NCBI GenBank assembly: GCA_043228905.1
Contig: JBHGNT010000011.1
Location: 21,018,001-21,082,000, forward strand
Origin: Azolla caroliniana
Taxonomy: Eukaryota; Polypodiophyta
Reading direction: 5' to 3'
Length of the DNA: 64,000 nucleotides
The notes under the pieces were generated by a model. It did not search any database. It saw nothing but the letters and a program-made list of their open reading frames with translations, and was not told the DNA's origin. Below are positions 13,423 to 26,000 of the stretch, piece by piece. The stretch's first letter is position 1, and every line of letters begins with the position of its first letter. The position numbers and the translations under genes were made by a program.

Positions 13423-13460
<38 letters not shown>
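13423..13460. repeat. (TC)n microsatellite
   Basis: About 19 uninterrupted TC dinucleotides in intergenic DNA. Confidence 0.95.
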
Positions 13461-13464
<4 letters not shown>

Positions 13465-14579
13465 CTTACCAACCCACTATTGGTGGGCCCATCCATATTC
13501 ACGTATATTAAGAATATTGAGGGTTGGACTTAATACTTTTAGAGCAAATGTACACTCATATGGGAGATAAATTGTTGCATAGCATTGGCCATGCTCCACT
13601 CTTCAATCACTTCTTAGATAACCAAATAGGTCATACATACTATTTCACAAAGCAGGAAAACATTATCTAACATCCATTAATAATTCAAAATTAACCCCAA
13701 TCTATTGTTGGAACTGATTATGTATGCATCAATTGAAGCACAGTCATTGTGTACCATTCACAAATATGGAGAGATATTGTCATTATTTGTTTTCACATTC
13801 AAAACCATCCTTACCCATAGTTACTGCAAGCAAAGAAATATGTAGTGAGTAAAAATATGAACGTCAACTTTCATACAAACCAAAAAGACATAATAATGGC
13901 ATAGTGTTAAATATAGAACCACCCTGTGATCAACTTCATATTAAGATTTTGTCATAAGTAAAAAAAGAAAATTCACAACTTTAAATACGAGGAAAACTAT
14001 TTTGCAACCCTAAGTGTGATGTTTGTGTGGACTTGCTTAGATTTTATTAAAAATCGATGTTATTTTCAAGAGTTTCAGAAAGGCAAAGAAAAACTCTTTC
14101 ATATCCAAGAGAAATGTTCAATACAGCCTAAAAGATTTTACAGGTTGTATTCAAATAATGTTTGAAGTGAAATGCTACATTCCTAAAGTTATCTTCGTAG
14201 ACAAAGACTTCCCAATATGAGGCTATATATTTAAAGGTTTTCAGATCAAATTCGACCAAATGTGATTTTATTTTGAATGAAATGGAATAAGAAAGACTTA
14301 ACTGACCTTGATAGTCTTTGGATTTTTGCTATCTATGGTATGCTCCGCTCTTTGACCTACAGGAACTCTTCTATGACCTTTAATAGCAGGTTCTGCAGAC
14401 AATAGACATTCAATTGTCCAAGCTTCGATAAAGCTCCATTATGAAGCACTCAAGGGTTAGGTGAGAAAATTCTCTTTACAATTCAGACACATATATGCAT
14501 GGCAAATTCAACACTAGCTGACATAATTCCATAGATAAGGATAAAAAGGATAAGTTAAAGAGATACAAGAACACATGAA

Positions 14580-14998
14580 ACTTGTCTAAGCCATACAATG
14601 CACTGAAAAGCAACATTAAAACATCATATTCATAAATAAAAACAAAGATCAAACATGATTCAAAGTCAACATGATCTTCACTCTTGACATCTCAGCTATT
14701 ACATCTTCATAATCATGTGAAAAATGTGATTATGCAACAGAAAATCCTTCATGACATAAAATCAGTCTCAGCTATTACATCTTCATAATCATGAAGAAAA
14801 ATGTGCTTATGCAATGGAAAACTTGTGTAAGCCTTAAAAAGCACTGGAAAACAACATTAAAACATCATATTAATAAATAAAAACAGAGATCAAACATGAT
14901 TCAAAGTCTGGATGATCTTCACTCTTGACATCTCAGCTATTACATTTCATAATCATGCGAAAAATGTGCTTATGCAACTGAAAATCCTTCATGACAAA
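14580..14998. repeat. Direct repeats (240-bp period) 3' of eIF3d
   Basis: A segment running ACTTGTCTAAGCC ... AACATTAAAACATCATATT ... GATCAAACATGATTCAAAG ... TCTCAGCTATTACAT ... GAAAATCCTTCATGACA occurs at about 14580-14758 and again at about 14820-14998. A shorter copy of the TCTCAGCTATTACATCTTCA block lies between them (about 14766-14818). The array ends about 60 bp from the eIF3d stop codon, so part of it may be in the 3' UTR. Confidence 0.85.
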
Positions 14999-15056
14999 AG
15001 TTCTCAACTCTTCATAATAAAAACTAAACAGCAAAAAAATGAACCAGAGACATTAG

Positions 15057-16736
15057 CTACACATCTATATCCTCTTTTTCTTCAGGTGGTTTAACAACAC
15101 CCTCCTCTTCAGCCATTGTCGGTTGAACTTGTTCTTCTTCTGGCAAAGGCTCTTCAACATAATCATTCTCAAAGGCATCCAATGGAACCTCATAGAGCCT
15201 AACTTGTGGCTTCGATGGATCTTTCACCAAAACATACTTCCCTTCACCAAGCTTCAAGCACACATCCACAATCGACTTAACTATACCCCACATGTTCAGA
15301 GTGCTCAAGTTTATTTGAGCAGCAAATTCCTTTGGTTTATACCCTTGCACACTGAGGATAACATGGTTGAAATGATCTCTCGGGTGCACTCTCGATACAT
15401 ACCCCAGTTTCATTGTATCGGCACTAGCCAAAAGCGCTTGGGCAGTCCACTTAGCCAATTTATTTGCATTGTTCTTCAACTCAGTAGCAAGAACTGCCCC
15501 CCTTTGAGTCTCGAGCTTTTGTCTCCAATCAACACCAGTGAGTCTCGGATCAAATTCATTCAAAGCATTCAAAGTGAGGAAATTGGCCTGCCCTTTCATG
15601 TCAAGGAGGCTATGAACCTCACATCGAGCAACAAGATAGGTATCCTCATCAAGCTTCCACTTGCGATATCGGTATGCAACAGATGCCACTTCTTCTCCTT
15701 CAGTTGCGAAAGGGTTAGTTTCTTCAAAGTCAACCTTATTTCCATCTCGAACAAGCACCTGTTGCGAGAAATTTTGGTTGATATAGGCTGCTTCTACACT
15801 AAGCGAGTAAGCTGAGTTTATATCGTCTTTGCCCTCGGGAAGAGGTTCTTGTGAGGTCTCATTAACTGAGAGGAGATCGAGTTGAGACCCATCTCGTTTA
15901 TCAAAGAAAAGCTTGTTTCCTACCCGTTGGACAACTATATCCCAAGAATAGACTGATCGTGGTGCACACATGAGAGTAGACAGGATTGAATCGGTGGCAA
16001 AGACAGTGGCTTTGTCATCACTAGCCAGACGACGGATGACAGGGTCATCGGTGGTGGTGACCTTGAAGAAGTTGCGGTTCTTGAAGCGTTCAAGCCTGCG
16101 CTCTTTCTTGGGGGTAACACGATCATAAGTCTTGTCATAATATTCAAGGCCACCGCACATGAGGATGTCTTGGGGCTCACCTACATTGAAGGAGAGCTTG
16201 GAGAATGTGGTGAAGGGGATCTGGTCCAGCATGGTCCACTCAGGCTGGATGTCTACGGAGCTGCGGAAAGCAGCAGCCTCGCGGCGCTGCTGCACATTAC
16301 GGTTTTGCTGGTAGAAACGATCACGACGGAGCTTCTCCTTCTCGGCATCGCGTTTCCGGGCTTCCACCTCCTCGTCTTTCCGCTGGGGGAGCTGCCTCTG
16401 CTGTTGGTAGCGCCACCGGGGGCCGAACTTTGGCCGGGGCGGCGGCTTCCCGTCCACAAGGCGGAACGACTCCTCATCCGCTTCGTCGTACGCAAAATCA
16501 AACACGCTGTACTCTCCTCCACCTCCCCCTCCCCCTCCGCCTCCGCGGCCCCCACCGGGTCTCGCAGAGAAGCCTCCACGAGTCCAGTCCGCGACTCTCC
16601 CAAGGCGATCGCCCTTGGAAAAAGGGGCGTAAGGCACGTTCTGGATCTGGTTCTGCAGTGCCGCAGGGGCCTCCGGAGGGCCCCATCCGTCTGGATTGTC
16701 GGCGATCTCAGGTACCCTGAGCTTCGTCGCCACCAT
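15057..16736 (-). CDS. EIF3D: Eukaryotic translation initiation factor 3 subunit D (eIF3d)
   Basis: Subunit of the eIF3 complex, which brings mRNA to the 40S ribosome in the cytoplasm; eIF3d carries a cap-binding activity in other eukaryotes. One uninterrupted frame of 559 aa, close to the usual plant length. The N-terminus VPEIADNPDGWGPP is family-typical, followed by YAPFSKGDRLGRVADWT, a glycine-rich RNA-binding-like stretch (about 56-74) and a conserved KFGPRWRYQQQRQL block. The C-terminal region includes VDWRQKLETQRGAVLATELK and ends in an acidic tail. The start codon is in strong context (GCCATGG). No intron interrupts the frame, as is common for plant eIF3d. Strong antisense frames across 16170-16814 and elsewhere are shadows of GC-rich codon use at the 5' end. 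Confidence 0.97.
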   Translation of the reverse strand: MVATKLRVPEIADNPDGWGPPEAPAALQNQIQNVPYAPFSKGDRLGRVADWTRGGFSARPGGGRGGGGGGGGGGEYSVFDFAYDEADEESFRLVDGKPPPRPKFGPRWRYQQQRQLPQRKDEEVEARKRDAEKEKLRRDRFYQQNRNVQQRREAAAFRSSVDIQPEWTMLDQIPFTTFSKLSFNVGEPQDILMCGGLEYYDKTYDRVTPKKERRLERFKNRNFFKVTTTDDPVIRRLASDDKATVFATDSILSTLMCAPRSVYSWDIVVQRVGNKLFFDKRDGSQLDLLSVNETSQEPLPEGKDDINSAYSLSVEAAYINQNFSQQVLVRDGNKVDFEETNPFATEGEEVASVAYRYRKWKLDEDTYLVARCEVHSLLDMKGQANFLTLNALNEFDPRLTGVDWRQKLETQRGAVLATELKNNANKLAKWTAQALLASADTMKLGYVSRVHPRDHFNHVILSVQGYKPKEFAAQINLSTLNMWGIVKSIVDVCLKLGEGKYVLVKDPSKPQVRLYEVPLDAFENDYVEEPLPEEEQVQPTMAEEEGVVKPPEEKEDIDV

Positions 16737-16810
16737 GGCCGCCCCCGCCCCCGTCGGTTGTGTATCGACAGAGAAAGCTCGCTCTGCTCTCGATCTCGAT
16801 CGTATGGTCG

Positions 16811-16900
16811 TTAGGGTTTCTGCTTCTTCTTTCTCTCTGTGTCTGGTGTTTTCTTCTGTGTCTGTCTGCGAGTGTGTGTTCTTGATGAAGAGAAACCCTA
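16811..16900 (-). promoter_or_regulatory. Telo-boxes in the eIF3d leader/promoter
   Basis: AAACCCTAA is on the minus strand at 16811-16819, 75 bp upstream of the eIF3d start; AAACCCTAG on the plus strand begins at 16893. Telo-boxes near the start site are known from plant genes for the translation apparatus and are bound by TRB-type factors. The surrounding (TC)n/(TTCTC)n tract at 16919-16990 fits a plant leader or core promoter. Function here is inferred. Confidence 0.6.
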
Positions 16901-16919
16901 GCCTGTAGATCTTTCAATC

Positions 16920-19900
16920 TATCTCTCTATCTCTATCTCTTCTCTTTCCTTCTCTTCTCTTCTCTTCTCTTCTCTTCGCTTTTCTTCTCTTTCACACACA
17001 CACATGCCCATTTAGTTTAGACACTGCCCATATGTGGTATGTATTTTTGTTGCACTCCTAGAGTGACTACTATGTAGTAGTAGTAGTAGTAGTATTCTTA
17101 TTTTGAGAGTTTCACCCCCGGATGGGTACACCAATTGAGAACTACTATGTGCTATGACTATCTATCAGACATATGCTTGAGTCGAACCACTCTTGTCCCA
17201 TGATACGTGATTCCTCCGACAAGGTTCCCACATGAATATTTCTACTCAAACCTCGGCGTGAGCCTGAGTGTGAGTGGTTCCCCCCTCCCCCCCCCCCTGC
17301 ACGTACGTGACGCAACACACTAGGGTAATAATGACAACACCAAGGCCTGAGAATAGTTTATTGTTGCATCTTACTAGGGCAAGAGGACTTGGGCATCATC
17401 AATGCTTGTGAAAGAGGGTGGTGACATTGGTACTTGATGTAATTAATGTTAAGATGCTATGACCATAGATTGGGATACATTAGGTTGAAAGTTGCATAAA
17501 CTTGTGTTTCCAAGTGTTTAATCACCACAATTGGCAGTCCATTTCAGCCTCTCCCTTGTGCAATGAGGTGTTAGATAAGGGGAGATCATTGGCTCTTGTT
17601 TCGGTTGAATTTGTGCATGTTGTATTTGCATATGTTGTCACTTATCGATGAGGCAAGCATGGGTTTATTGTTATTTAGCATATCTTAGCACAGACATTGG
17701 GATAAGCCACTATTTGGGTTCGTAGGACTTTTTTTGGTCGAGTTTCATATTCTTTTCGAGATAATTCATCATCACTAAACTGGGAATTGGATATGTACAT
17801 TGTATGTTTAGAGCCCATAGGTTTTTAATTTTTGTGAGGCTTTTGTTTCCTATCCATCATAAATCTAGTTTGCGCAAATTGCTCATGTTTTTTAGGTTTT
17901 AAGTAATGTCTCGGGCCCACGTGACTATTTGTTCCCGTGCTTCAAATGGTACAACAAGTAACAAGTGTACACTTGCCTTTCATTTCTTGTTGGGGCAATT
18001 GGGTACCAAGTAATGACGGTCATTGGTTGCGAACCTCAACATGTAGCCTCTTGCTCAAACCATGCCACCTAGTTAGGGGTATATTGTTGGGAATGCATTG
18101 TTGGTTTGTTAACCTATTGCAAACTTGAAACCTCACAACTTGCTTGATTGACATTTCACACGTAGCAATTCTTTGTCAAACACTCACTATCACGTGGGGG
18201 GCAATTAATACATTTTATCTCCTGCCTACTATAGGTCCTTAGGATATCTCCCAATGGTCATGGTCATCACTTCTCATCGTGTACATAGGATAGATGTCAC
18301 CTTCTACCCTCGTGTAATCTGAGAAGAAGTTGTTGTGTGGTCTTGTCGCCTAGAATTTTCAAGGGCCAATAAAGGGGGAGTGCGGGGGACCCTCAAGGGT
18401 TATTTAGTTATCCTTTAGCCATTGTCTAAATTGAAATGGAAAAAGGAAAGCCTCGATGGTAGATCTAATGCCAACATACCAATGTTTACACATAAAAGTG
18501 TTATTGCACAAACAAGGAAAAACATCACTCACAATGGTGTGTGTGATTATGGATACAATATAGATTTAAGTGTAGAAAACTATGTCACTATTGGGCTACC
18601 ATTAAATATTAAGAGACATTGTTACATTCATTATTAAAAAAACGTGGGGTGGAAAAAATTCAATTAGGTGGGCATCAAACTACATCAATGTACTATATGT
18701 GCTAGCATTTTCAAGCATTTACTTGCAAAAGCACACGTCTTCCATACATGTGCCTTTGTCGTTCTACATATTTGATCGCCTCTACATAAATAGCTAATCA
18801 AAACAAAAAAATATGTTTGTTCTTCTCTAAAAATTCTCAAGTCAAAACACAAACTAGGGCATAGGCCTACAAACATAAAAAAGAGGGAGTCATTTTGCTT
18901 TTTCCTTTGTCTAATGTGATATACAATATTTTCAACATAGTGTGTTATCGTGATTGAGTTATGATAATGTTGAATTTGTTTCAATGATGAAAACATTACT
19001 TTGAGGATAGTGATATGAGGAATATGGCAAATTTCATTAGGAATCGACAACAATTAAAATTGGGCTTAACTACATTGTCCAAGGCAAATTGGTTAAGTCT
19101 TAATTAGTTTTGAAGATTTCAAACACAAACCCCAACCTAGCCTAACCCTAAATTGATTAAGGCAATTAATTAATCCTTGATGATTCACTGCTATTGCTTC
19201 TTGCTCAACAGTCAACATAAGCAGGTGTTACAATCTACTCCTCAACGCTCACTAGTGATATCTCTCTCATGCTTGGTACAACACGATTTTGAACTTGAAA
19301 CGTTGAAAAGCTGCCTTGGGGGGGGGAGGGGGGTCAAGTCTTAGGATAATAACTTTTTTGTGTAAATGCCATAAGTTATATGAGCCGGTTAAGTAGGATT
19401 CAAAGTGGCTACTGTTGTTATGTTGATGTAGTATGAATCCATATGTCATTGTGATGATGCAGTGGAAATGTGACACAAGACCTAGATGAATGGAGGTGGA
19501 AAAAGAAGGGGGGGCCATAAAGAGAACTCATCCATTCAATGACAATGTTAAGGATCAAGACATTTCGTAGTCAAACAAGCAACATACCATTTTTGGGCCC
19601 TTAAAAGTGGAGCTACAACGAATGCCTTGCAAGTGTGAAACAATAGCTAAAGACGTAATTAGGGAAAAACTCGAGTTTTTGTCCTTCTTTATGACTACAA
19701 AAAGAGAGACCGGACCGGACCGGACCAGACACATCATCATGGTGGTTGCGAGGCATCAAAGGACACAAAAAGTAAGCACCCCCCAAAACCCATACCGGGG
19801 CCATATTTACCAATGACCATTACTCTCTGTCTCTTAATCAGGTTCTAGAGCTGTTCTTTCCTTTTTTCTAGTCTTCTTCTTGGGTCGTAGCCCCTAGTGT

Positions 19901-22900
19901 AGTGTAGGTGTGTGCCTTAATGACCTAGGATTTTTATTAAAGAGAAGTTCCTCCTTTTCACAAAAAGCCCATCTCACTGATCTCACACATCCGCCTTTTG
20001 GGCTGTATTGCATTGTTTGTTCTGTTAACCAAAAAAGAAAAGAAAACGACATGATGGCGCTATTGCAATAACTTTCTTTCCCACCATCACCAACAATGAT
20101 CCATCCATTGCCCAGGTGACTCACTCTCTTTCTCTCTCTCTCCATGGTGCTTCAAATCGTTAGTATATTATTCATTATGCTCTCTTTACCTCTCATGAAC
20201 AATATACTGATGTATTTGTAGGCATGTATGTGTGTATATTTATGTTATTTGTTTGTGTGTGTGATTTGTGTGTATGTTTGTATTATTTGAATGTTTTTAG
20301 TTTATTAAGTATAGGAAACCTCTAAGTTCCTACCTTGTATCCGTACGTCCTGGCAACAAATAGACGTATGTATCTTGTGGCATGTATGTAAAATTATGGG
20401 TGCATACATCATGCGCGCACGTTCTTTGAATGTTATTCAGTAAGATCACTAGGTTTGTATCTTGGATCCTGTTGTTTTGATTTGTCACCTCATCTCGATC
20501 TGTCCGATGCAATACAATGAATTACGATAAAAAAGTAGATGAACGCATCATGTGTGCATGTGTGCATGTATGTATGAATGTATATATATGTATATGTGCA
20601 TGATTGCTCGTGTGCGTGCATATGCATTTATGTGTATATTGATGTGTGTGTATTTGTATGTGCATATGTTTGTTTTGTAAGTATGTATGTGGGTGAGTAT
20701 GTGTGTATGTATCTATACAAGTAACGGAATTTCCACCCCCACCAGTTGATCTCATGGAGATCAAACTGACATGGATGTTGGAAGATTAGACGATAGCGGG
20801 CATGGAGGTGCAAATGGCCTCAAGAGTATTAAAGAGGATGAGTGGGCGGGAGGATAAGTGGAGGAACAAATGAGTAGGAGATTGAACAAGAGGGTGAATG
20901 GATGAGAGAGGAACCTAGGCGCAGCCCAATAGCTTGATGTTAAAGACGAGGAAATGAAAGTGGAGACAAGATAACAAAGAAACAAATGACACCCTAAGAT
21001 TGGCGTACGTCTGCGTGTATGAATGTATTTGAGAAGCCTGATGATTATCAAAATATTAGCTAGTAGCATTTGATGATCTACAAGAGCCGAATGCTAATTG
21101 CTACATTTGATGAATTGATGAGAGCCAAATGCATTTGAATCGTAGCATTCAATGGATCTATGCCAGTGGAATGTTGAATATTTTAAACCATATATGAAGA
21201 GATGGGATTATATATTCAAAGAATTGTAGATTTGTGCATTTCATGAGATTGTGTGATGCATGTAAATTTCCTGATCTGACTGTATATATCTGCTGACTGC
21301 TTGAGTTAGGGTTGAATATGCTAGCAAGTAAGCATGTGTGCAGGCATGCTCAAATTATGGTAATTACAATTTAAAAAATAAGGTTAGGCCTTTTAAAAGC
21401 ACACTTAAAAGTTTTCACACCATTTTAGTGTGCAATTGGCCTAGAACCAAAAAGTCTGGAAATTTTGGATTTATGCAGCCTAACTCTAGATGCAATTTCT
21501 TAGAAGGGTTTCATGGCATCTATGAGAGCTATTTTTCTCCCATTCAACAATATATAATGGGTTCTTCCATCTCTTGAAATTTTTGCACTTGCCTAAACAA
21601 TCAAAACATACTTGGAACTTTCCAAATTGATCTTTTCGCCATAGGCACTACAATATATAATTGGAAATGGATTGTTTGCTGGGAACACTCATCATAAATA
21701 AGTAAATGTGGAACCTTAGAGTGTAGAATGAAGGGGATTGGTTGGGATATGCCTTTTCTTGCATATGTGCATTCCTGGAATTCTCAGATACAAAATTCTT
21801 TGAATCGGGGACTAGAAACTATTGTCTGCAACCGATGATCCGTTTTTGTTCACTTTCATCTCCACTATGGTAAGTTATTAATTGGGGTAGGTTCTTTTAG
21901 AGACCCCCCTCCCCCTGCCAAACCACATATAAGATTTTCATCTTGTACGGTTTAAAACAGAAACTGGTTAGTCTACTATTGTGCTTGTGTACTCTTGAAG
22001 GGGGACTAGGAAATATTTTGTACAGTTGATCCATTTCTACTTAGCTTCATCTCCACTACTCAGTTGATGTGCTATTGTGCTTGTGTGCTATTGGATGTGA
22101 CAGAGAGAAAAGGTCAATTATTTGCAAACTGCTAGTATCTCTATGACATATTTGGAAGAGCCCGTACTCCAACATACTGTGTATGAGCACCAGAAGGCAT
22201 TGGAAGTTTTGACTATTATTTGGCATGATTTGAAGAGTCACCAGGATGCACCAGCTGGTTCTTCTAGCCTCCCGAAGGAAAGAAGACACACCCTCAAAGC
22301 TTGGGGTGGTACTTGCCCTCTTTGATTTTGATTTTAGTATCATTACTTGGAGACACATCCCTAAAATGGTTTATTTTTCACAGTAGCTCTCAATGATATA
22401 GGCGAGGTTATTGGCGAACTGTTTTGTGTGCATGTGTGCTTTGTACTTCTCTCAGAACTAGGCCATCTGACTGTTCCTAAAGAATGTGGTATAGATAATA
22501 TCCCATCTTTTCTTAAAAAAAAGAGTGGGAGTCAACCCAAGTATACCTTTGATTCTTCTTTGGAGTGCCAAATGGCACTGAAAGAATCCAAAAGGGATGG
22601 TTAATAAAGATTCTCTAAATCAATATACCATTATTAAATTCATGTGCAAACTAATAATGTTTCTTATTCTTTTTGGAATTTCTTGATGATTGCTACGCTT
22701 TCTATTAACTGCTGTTTTTATTGTTGGATTTGACTGGCTCTCTTAGAGAGGGTTAAGTTTGAATTTGTGTGTTGATTGGATCTATCATTTTTTACCTTTT
22801 CAATACATACTTTTGCAGGCACATACATTTTTGGTGGTGGAAAGCTATCTGCATTTAGGTTATCCATAAAAGTCAAGATAGTGGTGGAAAACTACTTAAT

Positions 22901-22993
22901 TTTTAAGTTTATATGACAAAATCAAAAGATTATTTGAGCTTTAGATCAGTTTCTGTTCTGGGCTTTGATGTACATATTGTGTTCCTTTGGCAG
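16920..22993. other. Large intergenic region, no gene recognised
   Basis: Between eIF3d and the PHD-finger gene. Contains simple repeats ((TTCTC)n near 16940-16980, (GTA)n at 17077-17096, a GACCG triplet repeat near 19710), G- and C-runs, and a TGTA/TGTG-rich tract. No open frame shows protein-like composition or a known motif. The right end presumably includes the promoter and 5' leader of the PHD-finger gene; a likely leader acceptor (TTTGGCAG) ends at 22993. Confidence 0.55.
20540..20720. repeat. TGTA/TGTG-rich low-complexity tract
   Basis: Interspersed TGTGTG, TGTATG and TATATG motifs for about 180 bp. Open frames across it (His/Thr/Tyr-rich) are artefacts of the repeat. Confidence 0.8.
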
Positions 22994-23048
22994 ATCTATT
23001 AGTGGTGTTTGTGCTAGATTCAAATAAGGTAGGCTGGCATTACCAGGC

Positions 23049-26000
23049 ATGGAAATAAGCAAACTTGAACCCAAACATGAGATTCTACTACCTTGTGTAG
23101 AAAATACTCATGAAAGGCCTTCAATTAGCGACCTACAATATTCCTTTGAAAGTAGTGAGGATAGTGAAAGATTACTTGTATGTGAAATTGGCTGCCACGA
23201 TGATGTTGAAGAAACAAAAGGGCTAGTTTTAGGAGAATTAGGATCTATAAATGCCAAAGATCAAATGATTGACCTAGAGAATGGTGATGCAGCAAAAAGA
23301 AAGCTGTCTCAAGCAGCAGCTGATGTAAGTACAGAGTCATCTCAAAAATCTGATGAGAAACAATTCAGAAAGAGGCTATATACTTCATCAGAAGTAGATA
23401 GTTTAAAGCAGAGAAGGTTGAGATCAAATACAAAACTTTATGTTAAGGCTAATAGTAGGTCACCAATGAAAATTCTAAAAAAATCTGTGAGCAGCTCTAC
23501 ACAGTGGAGTCAGAAAGTGCCCAAAAATTCTGGAACAAAAACCAACATTATAAGAGAGCAATATTCTTTACCTGTAATTAATCTCACCCAAGCAAACACA
23601 ATTCATGCCAGCTCATTGGGATTGACAAATGATGATATTAGTAAAGCGGAAGCGGATTTTGAATATGACCAATGTGTCTCTTTATTGAGAAAGTATGGGG
23701 TTCTAAACAAACCTGAGTTCTACATGTCACGTCATTATCCTGCTTGTGTGCCACATCCAGGGAATGTTGGAGATGGACAACTGTCAAAAAGGTGTAAGAT
23801 ATGCAGAGCATTTGAAGATGGCAGTAATACTATTATTTGTGATGAGTGCCAAGAGGTTTTCCACTTCTCTTGTTGTCTTCCACGTGTCAGCCATAAGTAT
23901 TTCGATCGGGAGGATGATTGGTATTGCAGCTCATGTAGAAAACAAAGGAGAAGGATGGGAAGTGTGCACTACTTCACACTTTCAGAAAATGGGCTTGCTG
24001 ATCGTTTCAAAAAATCTCTGGGAACACGCTATAGTTCGAAAGTGAGGCTCGGGCCTGCTCATCAGGCAGATGTTCCCATATGGACAGGGAAGATCGAGGA
24101 TGATCCATTGTCTTGGTAAGGCCTTACAGTCCAAGAGTAGGTTTAGTTGATTTAGATAGAAGCTATGTATAAAGGTGAAGTTAACTTGATGGATAATGCA
24201 TTATATAATGCTCGAGTGGGTCATGAATATGCATCAGTGCATGCACCATCATGAATCTATAATCTTTAAGCATTTAGTGTGCCAATCTCTTGGATTAGGG
24301 GAATTGGAAACCTATAACTATTATATAATCCCTGACCTGAATACATGCATTTGTGACAGTTTAGCATCTTGAGCAACAGGATGCATGCATTTAGTTTTTT
24401 GGTAGAGTAATCTAAGGTGAATGTGTCCTGGGTAGAGTAATTCTGCTTTCATTCATTGAGTAGTTTACAACTATGTTTTTCTATCTGGTTTAGTGAGAAG
24501 ATCACTGCTAAGCTTGCAATAAGCTGTAGCTGAGGGAGGGGGTGTAAAATGGAAGTCAAACTATAATTATTTAGGTTTAACACTTTCACTCTTCATATTG
24601 TGGAAAACTAGGTAATTTCAATGGGGTGGATATTATTTTATTGATTAGTTTCCCAAGAATAGAATAGCTGTGTGGAATTCTAAACTAGTGGATTGCTGTT
24701 GTACAAGGGAGTTGATTTAACATCACTTTTTTCAACATTGTACATTCTTTATACATGGGTGAACATTCAATTGTCATAATCTTCTAAATGTATTTCATCT
24801 TATGTCTAATCACGTCGTTGGAATGTTAGGATTCACCCTCATTTGCTTTGTAGCTTAACATTTTGTTAGCATTGGACGTAGTGTATTAAGTAGTCTGTTA
24901 TAGTGGCCGATGCATTAAGACTTCCGCACTTAATGAACTCTTTATATTGGTATTGTATAACCTAGAGGACTTCTGTATAGCAAGTGATCAAGAATGTTGA
25001 TATTGATGTTCAACTTCTATTTTGATGGTGACATGACAGTTCAGTGGGTCGTCCCGGAACAGAGATTCCTATAGCTCAAGAGGCAAAAGATCGTGAGAGA
25101 GAAAAGATTTTGGATGCTTTTAAGAGTGTAGGTTTCCTGTACAAGAACGATTGTGTTTTTATCCTCTACTTTCTTGCTGACCTTAATGGTGATCTTTATA
25201 TCTGCAGAAAGTAGAGGCTCTAAATTGGATACCTGCAAAGATGCTACGAACAGGATTACCTGAAAACTGGCTCAGGTGCCGGAACATATTTTTCAGAGCG
25301 TTCAAAGATCGCGATGGACACAAACATAGTGAGGTCATTTGTGGCAAGTGGAGAAGGTATCAAATAACACTTGATCCTCAGGAAATTGTTGATTATATCA
25401 ATAGTGATATTTCACATTTAACTTTGCATAGGGCTCCTCCTTACGTCCAACAATCAGATCATTGGGAATGTTTTTGTGTCATGGAGTGGGACCCTCTTCA
25501 TGCTGATTGTGCTGTACCACAAGTAAGGTTTTCTTTATAGTTTTTTTGGTCTAGAAATGCTTCTAGAGAAATAAACCCCAAGAACACCTCTAAATGAATC
25601 TAGCATCTCTAAAAGACCAAAATGACCAATGAGACTCACCAAGAGGTTACAACTGAAAAAGGTTGTCTCATATATGAGAATAAAAGAAATGAAATGAGAA
25701 ACTATGGAAAGGTTAACTACTAAATTTGTACTTTATTGTTACCACGAGATAACTAGCAGAGAAAGATCTCCCCAAAGTGAGGAATTTGCCCTAATGTTGA
25801 GTAATTATAACCTTGCCTTGGTGATGAAAGGTGTGCCAGGTCATTATTGTCTTTTTGCAAAACAATGTTGTTGCTAGGATCCGAGATTGTGTTTCCCTTG
25901 TGTGAATAGGAGGGTATGTGCATTGAAGGATAATAGCGTTGATGGAATCTTGTAGATTCCTTTTCGAAAATGGAGTGGTTGCTTTGTGCTTGTATCAACT

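Larger units (their letters stand above)
11549..15056. other. Intergenic between PLC and eIF3d
   Basis: PLC 5' flank, with an AAGATGAAGATGAAG-like GA-rich tract just upstream of its start, followed by eIF3d 3' flank. Contains two tandem duplications and a (TC)n microsatellite, listed separately. No open frame with protein-like composition or recognisable domain is seen. Confidence 0.6.

Noticed and set aside
15123-15815. 230-codon plus-strand ORF opposite eIF3d
   Set aside because: Antisense of a conserved coding sequence; no motif recognised.
16170-16814. Long plus-strand ORF (214 codons) opposite eIF3d
   Set aside because: It is the antisense shadow of the GC-rich eIF3d 5' region, with low-complexity Pro/Ser/Arg composition and no domain.
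20522-20813. His/Thr-rich minus-strand ORFs
   Set aside because: Produced by the TGTA/TGTG simple repeat.
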